64,000 nt of DNA from Aspidapion aeneum. Its lineage: Eukaryota > Arthropoda > Insecta > Coleoptera > Brentidae. Below, one piece after another: positions 22,815 to 36,059 of the stretch. Location of the stretch: assembly GCA_963576565.1 (NCBI GenBank), contig OY755042.1, forward strand, positions 8,022,372 through 8,086,371, in the 5' to 3' direction. How positions within the stretch are numbered: the first letter of the stretch is position 1; each line of letters begins with the position of its first letter. A program made the position numbers and the translations under genes. The notes below the pieces were generated by a model. The model did not search any database. It was given only the letters and a program-made list of their open reading frames with translations, and had not been told where the DNA came from.

Positions 22815-24182
22815 GTTTCATCTTATAAAATCCTGTTCAGGCCAGGTATCAAACTGCACCAGCAGCATCTTATTTCATGTATGAAGCTACAACTATACAA
22901 ATCCAAAGATCACTTCACTTTTGGTTTATTTGTTTTCGGTTTTTTTCTTACCATTTTTTATTCAATTGTAAATTTTAAGTAAATTAAAGGGTTCACCATA
23001 TGTATGTAAATTTTGTATGCTATAGATTAAATTTATGTTATGAGTATCTTTACAAGTTAGTCACTATAAAGATTTATGTAGTAGCATGAATGAATATCAG
23101 TAAAAAAATTCTCCAAGATGCGTGCAACTTTTTGATAAAATTAGAACATGCTCTATTTTTACGCATATTGATGCAAGCATCAAATTTTGATTGGTTGCAT
23201 GATGCGCACACAAAAGTAGATGCATGGTCTGGACAGAGTATAAGAACGGTGACAACGCTGATTTATTTTTGGATGTTATGGTCAGTAAATAGCACAGGTA
23301 AGATTTTCACAATTAGCCCAATGTTTAGTTAATTACACGTTTTTCATATGTATTTTGTAATAAATTAATGGTTACTACAGTTAAGTGTAATAAAGGCCCA
23401 ATTTCGATAATATATATTTTTGAATTAATTAATGTGGATGCTCACTTTAATTTACTTTAATTCTCCTCAAAATTTAAAGTAAAACTTTTTTAGTGATAGT
23501 TACATTCATTTTTGAGGACAGATGTAAATAAAAGAGCCTAATTTCGCTCCCCTTATAACACTGATTCTATTTAAAATCTGCTCTGCATTATTTGTGAACA
23601 TTTACTTTTTCCTCGTTCCCAACTTTGGGACCATTTTTTTTTCTTAAAAAATAATTTATTTTAAAACCACCTTCAAAAGTTAACGGATCGATTTGTTTTT
23701 TTTAAATATTTGTTTACTTAGCTTAGAGATCCTTGTCAAGCGTTGTTTGACCTAGCCCTGGACATCCGAACGAAAATCAAGAAGAAGAAATTGAGCTGTA
23801 AACTTTTAAAAATGATACCACAAATTGACCAAACCGACCATATTTTTGCCTCTCTCTTATCCGCGAAACCATGAATATTTTCACAGGACCAGTTCCTTAA
23901 TGCTCCGTCGGATATGTATTAGAGACATATTGGAAATTCCAAAAAAGGACTATAGCAGTAATAAGGCAACCATTCTTTAAATATTGCTCTACCTAACGCA
24001 TGGGAAAAAAGCTTTGCCTTTTATAAGGCCGTCCCTTATTCTTAACCCTAATTTTAAATGTAAAATAAGGTTGTTTATGTTCTTATAGAGTGATCATAGT
24101 GATAAGCTTGCTAAATAAAGAAAGCTTGCTAAATAAAGACGTTATTTATTTATTTATTTATTTATTTATCATATTTTTAAAA
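22815..24182. other. No gene seen
   Basis: AT-rich. It contains a pair of 'gatgcgtgcaac'/'ttgcatgatgcgca' phrases near 23118 and 23196, and a TTTA microsatellite at about 24144-24170. Short open frames here have no domain. Confidence 0.35.
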
Positions 24183-24911
24183 AACTCTGCCAATATATAG
24201 GCCCCTAAGCTCACACTAGGTACTATAGTTATAGTGTACGTGTGAGCTAATATAACTAAAAACTGAAATATATTTTATTCAACTCCAGACTAAATTACCT
24301 TTTGTTTGATACCACACAAGCCATGTTTTGACTTAAACTCAAATTTTTGAAATCTACCCCCACCCTTAAAAAAACAAAAACTAAAATGTATTTTGGTAAA
24401 CTCCGGACTCAATTACCTTTCGTTTGATATCACACACGCGATATTTTCACTTAAACTCTAATTTTTAAAATATACCCCCACCCTTTGTTTTTAAATAAAT
24501 TAAAATGTATTTTATTTAACTGCAGACTCAATTACCTTTCGTTTGATATCACACACGCCATATTTTCACATAAACTCTAATTTTTGAAATCTACCCCCAC
24601 CCTTTTATTTGGTTTGTGTTCGGTGGATTTTGTTCATTTTTAAATGGGACCATCTCGACCCAAGACCCAGCCTAGGTACCAAATTTCATTAAAATCGGCC
24701 AAGCGGTTTTTGAGTTATGCGCGTTGGTCGTTACAGACAGACAGACAGACATACATACAGACAGACAGACAGACGGCGCAACAAAAAAGTTTCAAAATCA
24801 TCTGAAACGCAAAGATATATAAAAATTTTTGAAATCGGAGCAACTTTTTTTTCTCGAAAAAATTAGGATCACCATAGCTCACACTACTATAGTATAGTAT
24901 ATGTGTGAGCT
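24183..24911 (+). mobile_element. Hairpin-ended GACA-type element, copy c
   Basis: A complete copy in the same orientation as copy b: left hairpin, three units of about 115 bp, a GACA run at 24735-24776, the conserved block 'gtttcaaaatcatctgaaac', and the right hairpin ending gtgtgagct at 24911. Confidence 0.8.
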
Positions 24912-25754
24912 AAAATAATAAAAATGGGAAGGATTTGTGGGGTGCAATTTCGGCCGAGGTGGACGGTGATACTATATACCAATTATAAAAAAAAATGGAT
25001 TTCAAGTGAAAAGTATGCCTTTCTTGGATAATTATTATCATGTCATTCTCGTATGGAAACAGCGGTCTTATATTTATTTTTGTGTATAAAACAATAATCA
25101 GAAAAAAGATGAGAGAGAAGAAATCTTATTAAAAGAAAAAAAACGTACAATGCAAAGTGGTTAGTTAGTCAAGCCAAGTTACATAAATGCTGTATGAATT
25201 TATTCGTCCTTATTTTACGGCACAACTGCGCAAGCGCAAAAAATGGTACGAGCATTGTTACTGCTAGACCTTATTTCACTTCCAATAAGTCTCTTGAATC
25301 ATATGAGAATTTCAACTGTTTTATGTAAATTATGTAATTTTTTTAAAATAAATAAATGTTACAATAATTAAACTTGTCAAACAGAATATAAATAAACATT
25401 GCTTTTTACATCTGTTCTTTAAAATGTAAAGTATTCATCGGTTTCCAATGATGCCGTGCAGTGTCAGATCACCAAATATACCTAATATATAGTTTGGCTG
25501 TTGTTTTAAGTTTATTCTCTTTAAAAATAGTCACGTTCATTTTGTGATAAAGCTTCAGGGCAAACTGTTTTTAAATAGAAAAAAAAACTAAGTCTGTTCC
25601 GTTTTAGAAGCCTCACAGGAAACTTATAATATGTATTGATAATGCTTAATTGAGGTTAGAGAATGTTAAGTTCTTTCTACAATTGATTTACGGAGCACGG
25701 ATGTATAAAAACCCCATATATGCCGCTGTTCATTTTTAAACGGCCACCGTATAA
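24912..25754. other. No gene seen
   Basis: AT-rich spacer between two repeats. No exon or terminal repeat recognised. Confidence 0.4.
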
Positions 25755-25761
25755 TCTAAGT

Positions 25762-26097
25762 CAGGGCTATCAAAACGGACGGGCCACGATCCTCCACTTT
25801 CTTGACGTCACATCCGGGGTTTTTTTGATGGTCACGTTACGACACAGCTGATTTTCTTTAAAAAATTGAAGTTGGAATGACGGTTCATGAATATTTGATT
25901 TTTTTTAAAATAAAGTCATTTTTGAGATTGTTTTTACTTTATTCTGGCAGAACAATTTTAGCTCACACATATACTATACTATAGTAGTGTGAGCTATGGT
26001 GATCCTAATTTTTTCGAGAAAAAAAAAGTTGCTCCGATTTCAAAAATTTTTATATATCTTTGCGTTTCAGATGATTTTGAAACTTTTTTGTTGCGCC

Positions 26098-26139
<42 letters not shown>

Positions 26140-26140
26140 A

Positions 26141-26171
<31 letters not shown>

Positions 26172-27126
26172 GTGTCTGTATGTCTGTCTGTAACGACTAA
26201 CGCGCATAACTCAAAAACCGCTTGGCCGATTTTAATGAAATTTGGTACCTAGGCTGGGTCTTGGGTCGAGATGGTCCCATTTAAAAATGAACAAAATCCA
26301 CCGAACACAAACCAAATAAAAGGGTGGGGGTAGATTTCAAAAATTAGAGTTTATGTGAAAATATGGCGTGTGTGATATTAAACGAAAGGTAATTGAGTCT
26401 GCAGTTAAACAAAATACATTTTAATTTATTTAAAAAAAAGGGTGGGGGTATATTTTAAAAATTAGAGTTTAAGTGAAAATATGGCGTGTGTGATATCAAA
26501 CGAAAGGTAATTGAGTCAGGACTTTAACAAAATACATTTTAGTTTTTGTTTTTTTTTGTAAGGGTGGGGGTAGATTTCAAAAATTTGAGTTTAAGTTAAA
26601 ACATGGCTTGTGTGGTATCAAACAAAAGGTAATTTAGTCTGGAGTTGAATAAAATATATTTCAGTTTTTAGTTATATTAGCTCATACGTACACTATAACT
26701 ATAGTACCTAGTGTGAGCTTAGGGGCCCATATATTGGCAGAGTATTTTTTTAATGTATAGTAATCCTTAATTTTTCATAGCCGCTTCATTAGCTCACACA
26801 AAACTTAAATTTAAAGCAGAAGCAAATGTGACAATCACAGATGACAAAGTCAAATATATCAGTTGGCATGCGGTACATGGCGAGTAATTTGAATTCAAAA
26901 TAAGGAATGCTAAATCTTGAAGATTTTAACCTTTTAATCATGTTGCTTCCTTACAAACCTTTGATGTCTGAGAATATTTCACTGAAATTTTGCGGAAATC
27001 TGTAGTGCCATTTTGAAAATACCATAAGAAAACCTCTGACCTCCCATAAGACCCAATGTAAAATTCAACCCCGGGAGAACAGCTGATTTTTTCAAGGTCG
27101 TGGCCTCTATTTTTGTGTTGGCCTTG
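25762..27126 (+). mobile_element. hAT-like non-autonomous element, interrupted by copy d
   Basis: The left end is CAGGGCTATCAAAACGGAC, the right end ...TTTTTGTGTTGGCCTTG. It is flanked by 7 bp direct repeats TCTAAGT (25755-25761 and 27127-27133). The CAGGG start and 7-8 bp duplication fit the hAT superfamily. The GACA-type copy d (25960-26745) sits inside; removing it gives a sequence that matches the uninterrupted copy at 42207-42730. No transposase frame. Confidence 0.7.
25960..26745 (-). mobile_element. Hairpin-ended GACA-type element, copy d (reverse)
   Basis: Reverse-oriented complete copy. The right hairpin comes first (25960-25995), then the longest GACA/TGTC run of the window (about 26097-26190), the 115 bp units, and the left hairpin with 'gggcccatatattggcag'. 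The empty site can be reconstructed from 42318-42345: it inserted in an A/T-rich target with a short A-run at the junction. Confidence 0.8.
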
Positions 27127-27133
27127 TCTAAGT

Positions 27134-27554
27134 GTGCAAGGGTTAGATGACCGCACACTCATTGCGCTAGGCTGCCCTCATAATGCACTTACTTTCCAAT
27201 TTTATACCTCATCTCACGCACTTTCATTTTCTCAATTAAGTAATAAAAGTTGTACTACACCGGGTTTATTAATCCCATTTTTGATTAAATCGTTTTTACA
27301 TGTCTCCGTCCGTCTCAACTAGTTCCAAGATGGCCGCTGTCGGAGGCATAAACTCCTGTTTACACCATGCATTAAACATACAATACATAAAAATATACAT
27401 AGCACTCAAAAGATACACGACTTTCACAGTCGAACAAAAAAGTATATACTAATTGTAATCAAATAATTTTAATTTTGCAAATCGGAAGACATGAGTAAAA
27501 AGCATAAGTTTGACAGACAATTGCGGTTTGTTACACCTACCTAAAATTGATATA
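27134..27554. other. No gene seen
   Basis: 27140-27360 has higher GC and the phrase 'ccaagatggccgctgtcgg', but no supportable exon. Flanking features are transposons. Confidence 0.35.
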
Positions 27555-27991
27555 CAGTAGCACATATTCCTGAGGTCAAAATAAGTTGATTTAAAACATT
27601 CATACAGTCGAACCTCTATAACTCGAACCTGAAGGGACAACCAAAACAGTTCGACTTATGGAGAGTTCGATTTATAGAAACTCGAGTTACATGGGTTTAA
27701 ATACATGTGAAAAGTGCAGGGACCGCTTAAAAGGTTCGAGTTATAGAGAGGTTCGAGTTAGAGAGGTTCGACTGTATTTAGGTTTCACATCCCAAAAAAC
27801 CCCGAGTACCAATTTTTAAAGTAATGCGTTGAGAAATGTTCATAAATTTTAAGACAATCGATTTTTAAATTTACCACCCTGTATCTCTGTAACGGAGCAA
27901 TTTCGGACTAAGGTAAGTTGCTTTAAATCGACTTATTTTGACCTCAGGAATATGTGTTAAGATTTTGTACAGACCTTTTAGAGACACCCTG
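27555..27991. mobile_element. TA-flanked MITE, partial copy of the 55504-56092 family
   Basis: It matches 55504-56092: 'gcacatattcctgaggtc' near the left end, 'cccgagtaccaattttta' inside and ...GACACCCTG at 27991 before TA. The outermost left terminal repeat is shortened. It hosts the element 27605-27774. Confidence 0.65.
27605..27774. mobile_element. 170 bp pogo/Tigger-like MITE
   Basis: Starts CAGTCGAACCTCTATAACTC and ends with inverted ...GAGGTTCGACTG, flanked by TA at 27603-27604 and 27775-27776. The terminal repeat with its 'ataactcgaa' phrase is of the type known for pogo/Tigger elements. It is nested in the MITE 27555-27991. Confidence 0.75.
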
Positions 27992-27993
27992 TA

Positions 27994-28805
27994 TTGTGTG
28001 GTGGTCACTGTGATTTGACACGGTATCTTTGCAGCAGATAAATACCCATTACTTATTGTTATTATTTTTATATGATCCATAAGTTAGTTGGGTTGTTCAT
28101 CACTTTGGCTAGAGTCCCTGTATGTTGACATATTTGGATATAATAATATATATTATATCCAAATATGTCAACATAAACCCCATATCATTATCTTTGAGAC
28201 AACTTTTGACAACTTTTTTTCGTTTGCCTATGCTATTAATTATGGTAAACAGCTGCTGTCAAAAAGTTATCTCAAAAATTATGATATGGAGACTTTGGCT
28301 ACAGAGTATATGTAAAATCTCTTTGCAGCAGATTGATATCCATTAATATTATATTGCTTATATACTTTTGTAAATGAACCGGCCAAAAATGTAGATTTTT
28401 TAACCAACTCAGCAACTTTATTAAATTTTGTGCACATGTGCAGTACAGCCATTCCAGTCAGAACTCAAAATTTGTATGTAGACTACCATTTGTTAAATTT
28501 TTGTGCAACTTTTAAGTGGTATATAATATTTACTTACACCTCTTTACAATGGTTCCAATGTTGCCTAAAATACCACGGAAAAAACTTTTTTTAAAAGTAT
28601 TTTTTTGAAACGTGACAATATTGCGCTGTAAATAGCCGACAGAAAGATAGTGGATACCGGATCATATTTTATACTGTTTTAGTTCTTTGGGAAATTATCT
28701 TTTATTTAAATTTCAATTCGTTATTTTCTAGTAAAAATATTGTTATTTATATTGTTCGATGTATCCAAAAATGTTTTTTAGACATTTTTTAGTATTGGTT
28801 ATGTA
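27994..28805. other. No gene; contains palindromes
   Basis: AT-rich. Besides the palindrome 28121-28175, the phrases 'gacaacttttttt' and 'gtcaaaaagttatctcaaaa' near 28200-28276 recur at 31008-31077 inside another element, so this is probably an old repeat too. Confidence 0.4.
28121..28175. repeat. Near-perfect 55 bp palindrome
   Basis: Arms of about 23 bp (tatgttgacatatttggata and its complement) surround an AT core. It could form a cruciform or hairpin. Confidence 0.85.
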
Positions 28806-31800
28806 ACGCCAAAATAAATTTTTTCAGGTTAATTTTTTTGAATTCGCAGAAAAAATGTTAACAAACGTGGAATTTCGTACCCGTGATTTTAAAAATCAAA
28901 CAAGTTTCACTGTCTTGATGACGGGTAAAAATGCAATATGCGTTGATCCGGCCTGAAAGACAAAGAGCTGTCGTAGGTCACGGACTATAGTTTGTTTTCT
29001 TTAATTTGCATTCGATCTTTTCATTGATCGATATTGTATAGCAGTTTTTCGCATGCGTTTGTTTTTTGTTTCTCTCGTATCTCGGTAGATGGCGCTTGTT
29101 GCGATAGTTTTCTCACTATTTACATTTTATTAGAGGCAAACCCGTCTAATTAACTTCGCAAGATTTGTCACATTGACCAGCAGTGTTCTCAGGAGACAAG
29201 ACGCTAGCCCTACCAAGTCCACTTTCAATCCCTGACTTCGCATGCGCAGATCTACCAATATTATTTACCTCATGTATTAGAATAGATGAATACAGGGTGA
29301 TTTTCACTTGAATGATTCTAATCACATGAAAATAGAAAGTTTCAAAAACCTAATCAAATCTAACCGAACCGAACCAAAGCAAACTAAACCAATAATTTTT
29401 TTCAAAAAAAAACTTTTCTGAGTTCCTACCCGGGATCCTAGAGGATGTGAATCCGAATCGGACCGTACCGAACCGAACCTATCCAAACCTAACCATACCC
29501 AACTAAACCGAATTAGCAGTGTTGTGTTTAGTTTGGTTAGGTTAGGTTTGGTAGGTTCGGTTCGGATTCACATCCTCTAGGATCCCGGGCGTAGGAAGTC
29601 AGGAAAGTTTTTTTTTTTTAATTATTGGTTCAGTTTGTTTTGGTTCGGTTCGGTTAGATTTGATTAGGTTTCGTTAGGTAACGTTTTTGAAACTTTCTAT
29701 TTTCATGTGGTTAGAATCATTCAAGTGAAAATCACCCTGTATTCATCTATACTAATACATGAGGTAAATAATATTGGTAGATCTGCGCATGCGAAGTCAG
29801 GGATTGAAAGTGGACTTGGTAGGGCTAGCGTCTTGTTTCTCAGGAGTCCCATAAGGACAAAACAGTTAACTATCAACACTTATTAGGTGTCCATTAGATC
29901 TTGTACCCCAGTGAGGTTAAGCTTTTAGGCTACCCACGGAAAAATATGAGAGAAACAAAAACTCCCTTTTGCCCGATTAGCCACGAAACTTGTTTGATTA
30001 GAAAAAATGTTGTTTATACTTTAAATAAAAATGCACTTTATTTTACTGAAGCGTCGGTTACTTTAATTCAAAAATAAGTATAAAAAAACGCAAAAGTTAC
30101 AGGTAGTATGCATCAATTTTATTTATTAAAGACAAGTATAATAAATTTGTTTTGAATTATAGTTTATCAAAAATCTAATTTTTGATAACAAAACTCGTAC
30201 AAAGTAGTGTCATTAGTCAGTAAGTTTCCTGTGGCACAGAGACGATTTACTGATATATTATATAAGTTTGATATTTATTGCATTTCCTAAACACCCAGGT
30301 CCCTGTGGAAAATTGCATAAATTTTTTTTGTTCTCCATTTTTGGGAATTAAAATAAACTTTTTAAAAACATATTCGATCATATTATATTTCCTTAATTTT
30401 AAAAACAACTGTAATAGTGTAGTACACCATTTTATCCGAAATTCCAACAGCTTTTAAAAATTTTTTAGGAATATACAGGGTGGCCCTGGTTGTGAATAAA
30501 TTTTATAAATAAGAAACTTATATTTGTACAAATCTTCTCATATGTGAGTAAATCTTCTCTGTGTCACAGGAACGAACTTAACGAAGTACAGTTTCGAAAC
30601 CCTGAGAGGGTACTGCACATGTGTACGAAATTTGGGAAAGCTGTTCAATTTAATTGGAAATTTTTTTCCCAGATCTTAAAGAACTTTATAAGTACACTTA
30701 ATGTTATAATTAATTGGGTTGTTCACCATTTTATCTACACAGTATACCTATGTATATAAAAAGAATTCGACTAATCTAACTGTGAAAGTAAGCTTAAATT
30801 AATAATAAAATCCTATTTGTTTTTTAAAATATTTTAAACGTTTGTTATCAGATGACTAGCGTTTACTACTGTAAAATATTTTTGATATCCTTTTTGTAAT
30901 TAAAATTTAGTTTTTTAAAAATTGTTGTATCATTTTTACCTTCCCGACATAAGCAGGAGTAAAAGTCTAGTAAGAATGTTTGCTACAGTTCATTTCATTA
31001 TTTTTGGGACAACTTTTTTCGTTTTTTTTTCGCTGGCCTGTTATATAGCTGCTTACTGTCAAAAAGTTATCTCAAAAAAGATGAAATGAACTATATATAT
31101 TGCATCTCTGTCGCACATTGAGCGTAGTAACGTTAAATAACCCTAAGTACACTCATGCTTATAAAAATCCCGTACACGGAAAATTGAATTGATAATTTTA
31201 AGTGTAACTTAATGAATATCCAGCTAAGATATCTTGCCATTTTTAATGTTTTTGTTAATTTGTCGCACAGGTCGGGTCAATGCATATTCCATTTTTTCCG
31301 CCTTCGCAACGTTTTATGTCGATTCAGGGGCACATTGTGGTATTATTTTCTATCAATCGTAAATTTTAGTGGCCGTGAATTTAAATTTCAAACAAGTTTT
31401 CGTTTATCTCATATTTTTCCTTGGGTAGCTCGAAAGCCTATCCTCACGGGGGTCCAAGATCTAATTGACACCTAATAAGTGTTGACAGTTAACTGTTTGA
31501 CCCTTATGGGACTCTTTAGAACACTGCTTGGTCAACGTGACACCCTTGCGAAGTTAATCAGACAGTTTTGTCTCTACTAGAGCGCCATCTACCGAGATAC
31601 GAGAGAAACTAGAACAAGAGCAGGCGAGTAATAAACTGCTATTTATATCGATCGATTAAAAAGGAAAGAATCCATCCGTGACCTTTGACAGCACTTTTGT
31701 CTTTGAAGTCAAACCAACGCTGATTAGCGCTTTTACTCACCTTCAGACGTGAGCGTCAATCAGCGGAGTTTTTAAGCCAAATAAATACTAAAAAACGTAA

Positions 31801-31823
31801 ATTTTAGTACAAAAATGTGGCGC
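28806..31823. mobile_element. Large foldback element, family H (copy 1)
   Basis: The ends read ACGCCAAAATAAA on the left and ...GTGGCGC on the right, with TA outside. The left arm (28806-29990, excluding the insertion) and right arm (about 31270-31823) are inverted and imperfect, sharing for example 'gtcacggactata', 'ctcggtagatggcgc', 'gattaacttcgcaag' and 'cctcacgggggtcc'. The loop of about 1.2 kb has no transposase; two small open frames are without domains. A second, rearranged copy lies at 57420-59300. Confidence 0.6.
29196..29836. mobile_element. 641 bp MULE-like foldback MITE
   Basis: Ends ACAAGACGCTAGCCCTACC and its inverted copy, flanked by a perfect 10 bp duplication TTCTCAGGAG (29186-29195 and 29837-29846). 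The two arms pair for nearly the whole length around a short centre near 29520, and both contain AACCGAACC-type phrases. The 9-10 bp duplication with long inverted arms fits Mutator-like elements. The uninterrupted target is seen at 57880-57905. Confidence 0.85.
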
Positions 31824-32441
31824 TACCCGTGGATAAGCCCATTCATTTTTGGTGGGGGGAGGGCTGCAATGGGGGATTTAAATTTATAATTTGAGAACCA
31901 CAACAGATAGCAAAACGCAGTTTTCAAATTTGGATTAGGAATTGTTTTTCACACAATTTTTTATAACGTCAAAGTTCATCGAGTCGCAGTTCATGAGATA
32001 TAAAAAACTTGTTAACTCATGAACCACAGCGACAGCTTAGGTTAAATAAGATTAACCAGAACAGCTACCGAAGCGCGGTTGTCAAATTTAGAACAACATT
32101 AGTTAAATCTCTCAAAATTGACAGCAGCTAGCAGAGTTACATAGTTTTCATGTCGCAACCTTAGAACGAAACTGACACAATTCAAAAAATTTTATTTTAT
32201 GTATACAAAAGAAACCTCAAATACTTTCGGTATAACTGATGCTTATTTTAAGTTCTTATTATATAAATTTCTTGATTCGAACATCAAATTTATGTAGGCA
32301 TTATAACTAGGTAGAATAATTGATAGAGGACGTCTAACTTCGTCGTTTTAGTTGTCATTTTCGTTCTGAGGGTACGATACACTGATTAAAAATTTCATTT
32401 TCAACAAAAATAAATCTACCTCAACAACGAAGACAAATTAT
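31824..32441. other. No gene seen
   Basis: AT-rich spacer with a G-run (about 31851-31861). No exon or element border recognised. Confidence 0.4.
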
Positions 32442-34037
32442 GTGTGTGCCTGATTGAAGTATAGGTTACATAAAAATGGTTCCAAAAACTAATTGCACAT
32501 TTTGAATATGGACTCTTTCCTGACTTCAGAGCCATATTCATATAAATCCTAGCTGATCCTCTTCTCGAAATTTTTGACATTTTTCTAGTTAGTCTAGGCG
32601 CTGGCTCCTGTCACGTGTGACCTAATATGTGCGCTCAGTTTGACTGCGGGGCTTTGTTAAGCACCCATAGCAGTATAAAAAAAGTTTGGTCACGTGGTCG
32701 AACTCATGGTCGTTTGGCCGCCATCTTTGAAAATGGCCGCCAAATTAAAAGATTTTTTGTTTAAGCGTATCTCCCTACCCAGTGGACCTATTTTAATTTC
32801 TTAAAGCTTGTTTTACGCCTTTTTGAAAGGCAAGCAAATTTTATCATAACACATTTTTTGATAAATTACGTAGTTTTTGAGATATAGCAACATTATTAGT
32901 ATTTCCGCTCGCAAAAGTTAAAATAATACCCATACTCATTTTATTGTAGTTACAATATTATTGACCTTTGTTTTTTCCTTATTACATAGAAGGCTTTAAA
33001 CCTTTCACAGAAGAGGATATTGACTATATGTTTTTAAAGTTCGTTGGATGGTACCCCTAAAGACTGTCTTAAAGAGGGTGGTTTCTAAAACTGTTCACAA
33101 GATTATACAAAAAGTGAATTTGCAGCGAAACGATGCATCCTAGCGAAAAACGATAAAATTAGTTTTTTATAGTACTTTTAATTTCGCTTCTTCCGATGTA
33201 TCACTTAGCATCCTAGCTTTGATAGCCAACTAAAATATACAATTTTGTAAAAATTCCATGTTTTCGCTCCAAAATCGATTTTTTTTTAAATTGTAAAAAA
33301 TATGACAATGGTCAGAAGAAGCGGAATTAAAAGTACTATAAAAAATTACTCTTAACGTTTTTGGCTAGGATGCATCATTTCACTGCAAATTCACTTTTTG
33401 TATAATCTTGTGAACAGTTTTAGAAACCTCTTTAAGGCAGTCTTTAGGGGTACCATCCATCGAACTTTAATAACATAATGTAAATATGCTCTTCTGTGAA
33501 AGGTTTAAAGCCTTCTAGGTAACAAAAAAACAAATGTCAATAATATTGTAGCTACAATAAAATGAGCATGGCTATTATTTTAATTCTTTTGCGAGCAAAA
33601 ATACGAATAATCTTGGTATATCTCAAAAACTACTTGATTTATTAAAAAATGTGTAGTTACAAAATTTATTTGCCTTTAAAAATTAAAGTGAGATGACTGG
33701 GTAGGGAGATACGCTTAAACAAAAAAATTTATCAATTTGGCGGCCATTTTCAAAGATGGCGGCTAAACGACCATGAGTTCAACCACGTGACCAAACTTTT
33801 TTTATACACCTATGGGCGCTTAACAATGCCCCGCAGTCAAACTGAGCACACATATTAGGTCACAGGTGACAGGAGCCAGCGCCTAGACTAACTAGAAAAA
33901 CGGCAAAAAATTGATAAAATTTCGAGAAGAGGATCAGCTAGGATTTTTATGAATATCGCTCTGAAGTCCATATTCAAAATGTGCAATTAGTTTTTGGAAC
34001 CATTTTTATGTAACCTATACTTCGTTCAGGCACACTG
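32442..34037. mobile_element. Foldback element, family G (copy 1)
   Basis: The left end 'gtgtgtgcctgattgaagta' is inverted at the right as 'tacttcgttcaggcacactg'. The arms of about 470 bp (32442-32920 and 33590-34037) include 'ggccgccatctttgaaaatg' and 'tcacgtggtc'. The core contains a second, inner inverted repeat (33000-33130 and 33345-33500). No coding frame. Family member of 45233-46415. Confidence 0.7.
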
Positions 34038-34804
34038 TGTACGTCCCTTCCGGCGGCATTTTTTTTAATCATTCCAAACTGATCAGCTATTAATTGCTGG
34101 TGGATCTTTTTTACAAAAAAACTAAAACCTCATTTGAAGTAGTTTTTATTTCTGAGTGGCCAAAGTATATTTATTCTATCCTATAGTCCAGTGCCTCAGT
34201 TGATAGAGCGTTAGCCTAGCAAGGTAAATATCTACCCTCTATGCCACAAACGCTCGCCGTCGCGTTTTTTAACTAAAAAATAATTTTGTTATTGTAGTTT
34301 TTTAGCAATTTAAATTCAAATTGCACTTTTGGCATATAAAGTTTACTTTTCATGCTGATTTTTAGGGATTAAGGTGACAGTTTTTATTTCAGGGCTGAAA
34401 AGTGACAAATAAACAGAAAATCGGGATGAAAAGTAAAATGACAGGGACAAAATGTAAAAGTCGGGATGAAAAGTGACTGATCACACATAAACAGTAACAC
34501 TTAAAAACACAATTTTTTTTTTAAATAAACTAAAAAGTGCGAAAATTAGCGTATAAACCTCTTGATAAAAGGCTCTTTTTATTCCAAAAAAAGTGGCACT
34601 TTTATCCTTGGTATATAATAGTAGTATTGGACCAAGAAATAATTAATTAATAAATAACACTATACACAATAAATAATAAAAATCCTACATAAATTTAAAA
34701 AATAAGTCTAAAAGTTTTGATCTAATCCAGGTTCTTATTTCATTGTGCCTAAAACCGATGGTGCATTTCCCCGTTGTACTGCCAAGCTTATTCTTTGGAT
34801 GATA
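34038..34804. other. Spacer with tRNA-like fragment and reiterated motif
   Basis: 34190-34250 has a tRNA-like D arm ('ctcagttgatagagcg') and an anticodon-like part but no T arm, so it is a fragment. 34395-34475 repeats 'gggatgaaaagt' phrases. No gene. Confidence 0.4.
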
Positions 34805-36059
34805 TAATTTTGTGATTCTTTTACTGGTAATTTTTCACTTATTTCTAAAATATTTTTTTTGACTCATCACCTAAGGGCCCTAAAGTTTTTGCAGCAAATA
34901 AATGGTATGAAAATAAATCTGTTTATTAATTCCGAATATTTTCTGATTTTATTTTGTTCCGATAATTATGCCGCGGCCTTTAGATTTCAAAGTTTGGGAA
35001 AAAGGTCAGTCTTAGTAGTAGGAAATAAACATTCACGAAGATATGGAACAGAAATAAATAGGTACCGATCATAAACTGAATATTACAAAAAATATTTAAA
35101 AAACAAAGTTTCGATTTTCTGAATCTTACTCTCAAACTATTATGTATAAAAATTACTAGGATAGTCTCGACTATAATGAATAACTTTATAATTTCTTGTT
35201 TTTATTTCTTTTTAACCCGCTAGTAAATAAAATAGCATGTATTTATTTCAATTTTTTATTTACCAATAAATAAAAACCCTAGGTAGGTATACAATTGTCA
35301 AAAACAAACGACAGGATAAACCTCTTTCTCTTGATGTATTGACAAATATAAATTTAATAAACACAGGAAATAATATTTGGTGCAAGCGTTGCGCTACACC
35401 AATTTAAAGTGATATAGTTTAAAGTTCAAAAAACTTTATTTGGAAAAAGTTTAACCTATATACAATAAATATACATCTAATATGTTTTTACAGAATTATA
35501 ATCATGTGACTTTATGAAATTACGCCGTGTATCGCATAGACAAGATAAAACCTAAAGCTTAAGGCCTTAAGCTTGTTTTCCACGGTGCCAGAACCCGCCA
35601 CGAGCGAGGGACGACCAACGTGAAGCAATGCCAACAAACTCAACAGCGTCAAGTCGCGCATACACCACCAAGAAAAAGCAACAAATATCGCATGACACTT
35701 GACAAAAATTTCACTTTGAGAGAAACTTTACAGACATAATTTATGTACTGTAAGTTGGTTTTTATTTTCAATATAAATGATATCTATAAAAGGTTTGATA
35801 AATTTTTATTTAATAGACTAGTTGGTTATTTTCGTATAAGCCTAAAATCGAACGGTTGTACAAAGTTTATCTCAGTTTCGTATGCGCTTCAAGTGTCATG
35901 CATCTTATTCCGATACAGGCGATGTTATTGTAGTTTATCCTGTACTGGCTGGGCCAAAAAAAACCAGACATTTTATTTTTCATTATAACTTTTGAACTAA
36001 ACAATCGATATTATTAGGACAAACTGCACTTAACAGAGAATTAATCAAATGTGATTGTG

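Noticed and set aside
29340..29720. Telomere-like repeats (AACCGAACC / GGTTCGG)
   Set aside because: They are part of the arms of the MULE-like MITE and differ from the insect TTAGG or beetle TCAGG telomere repeats.
35743..35988. 81-codon frame in array unit 1
   Set aside because: It is not kept open in the other units and crosses the border into the family F terminal repeat.
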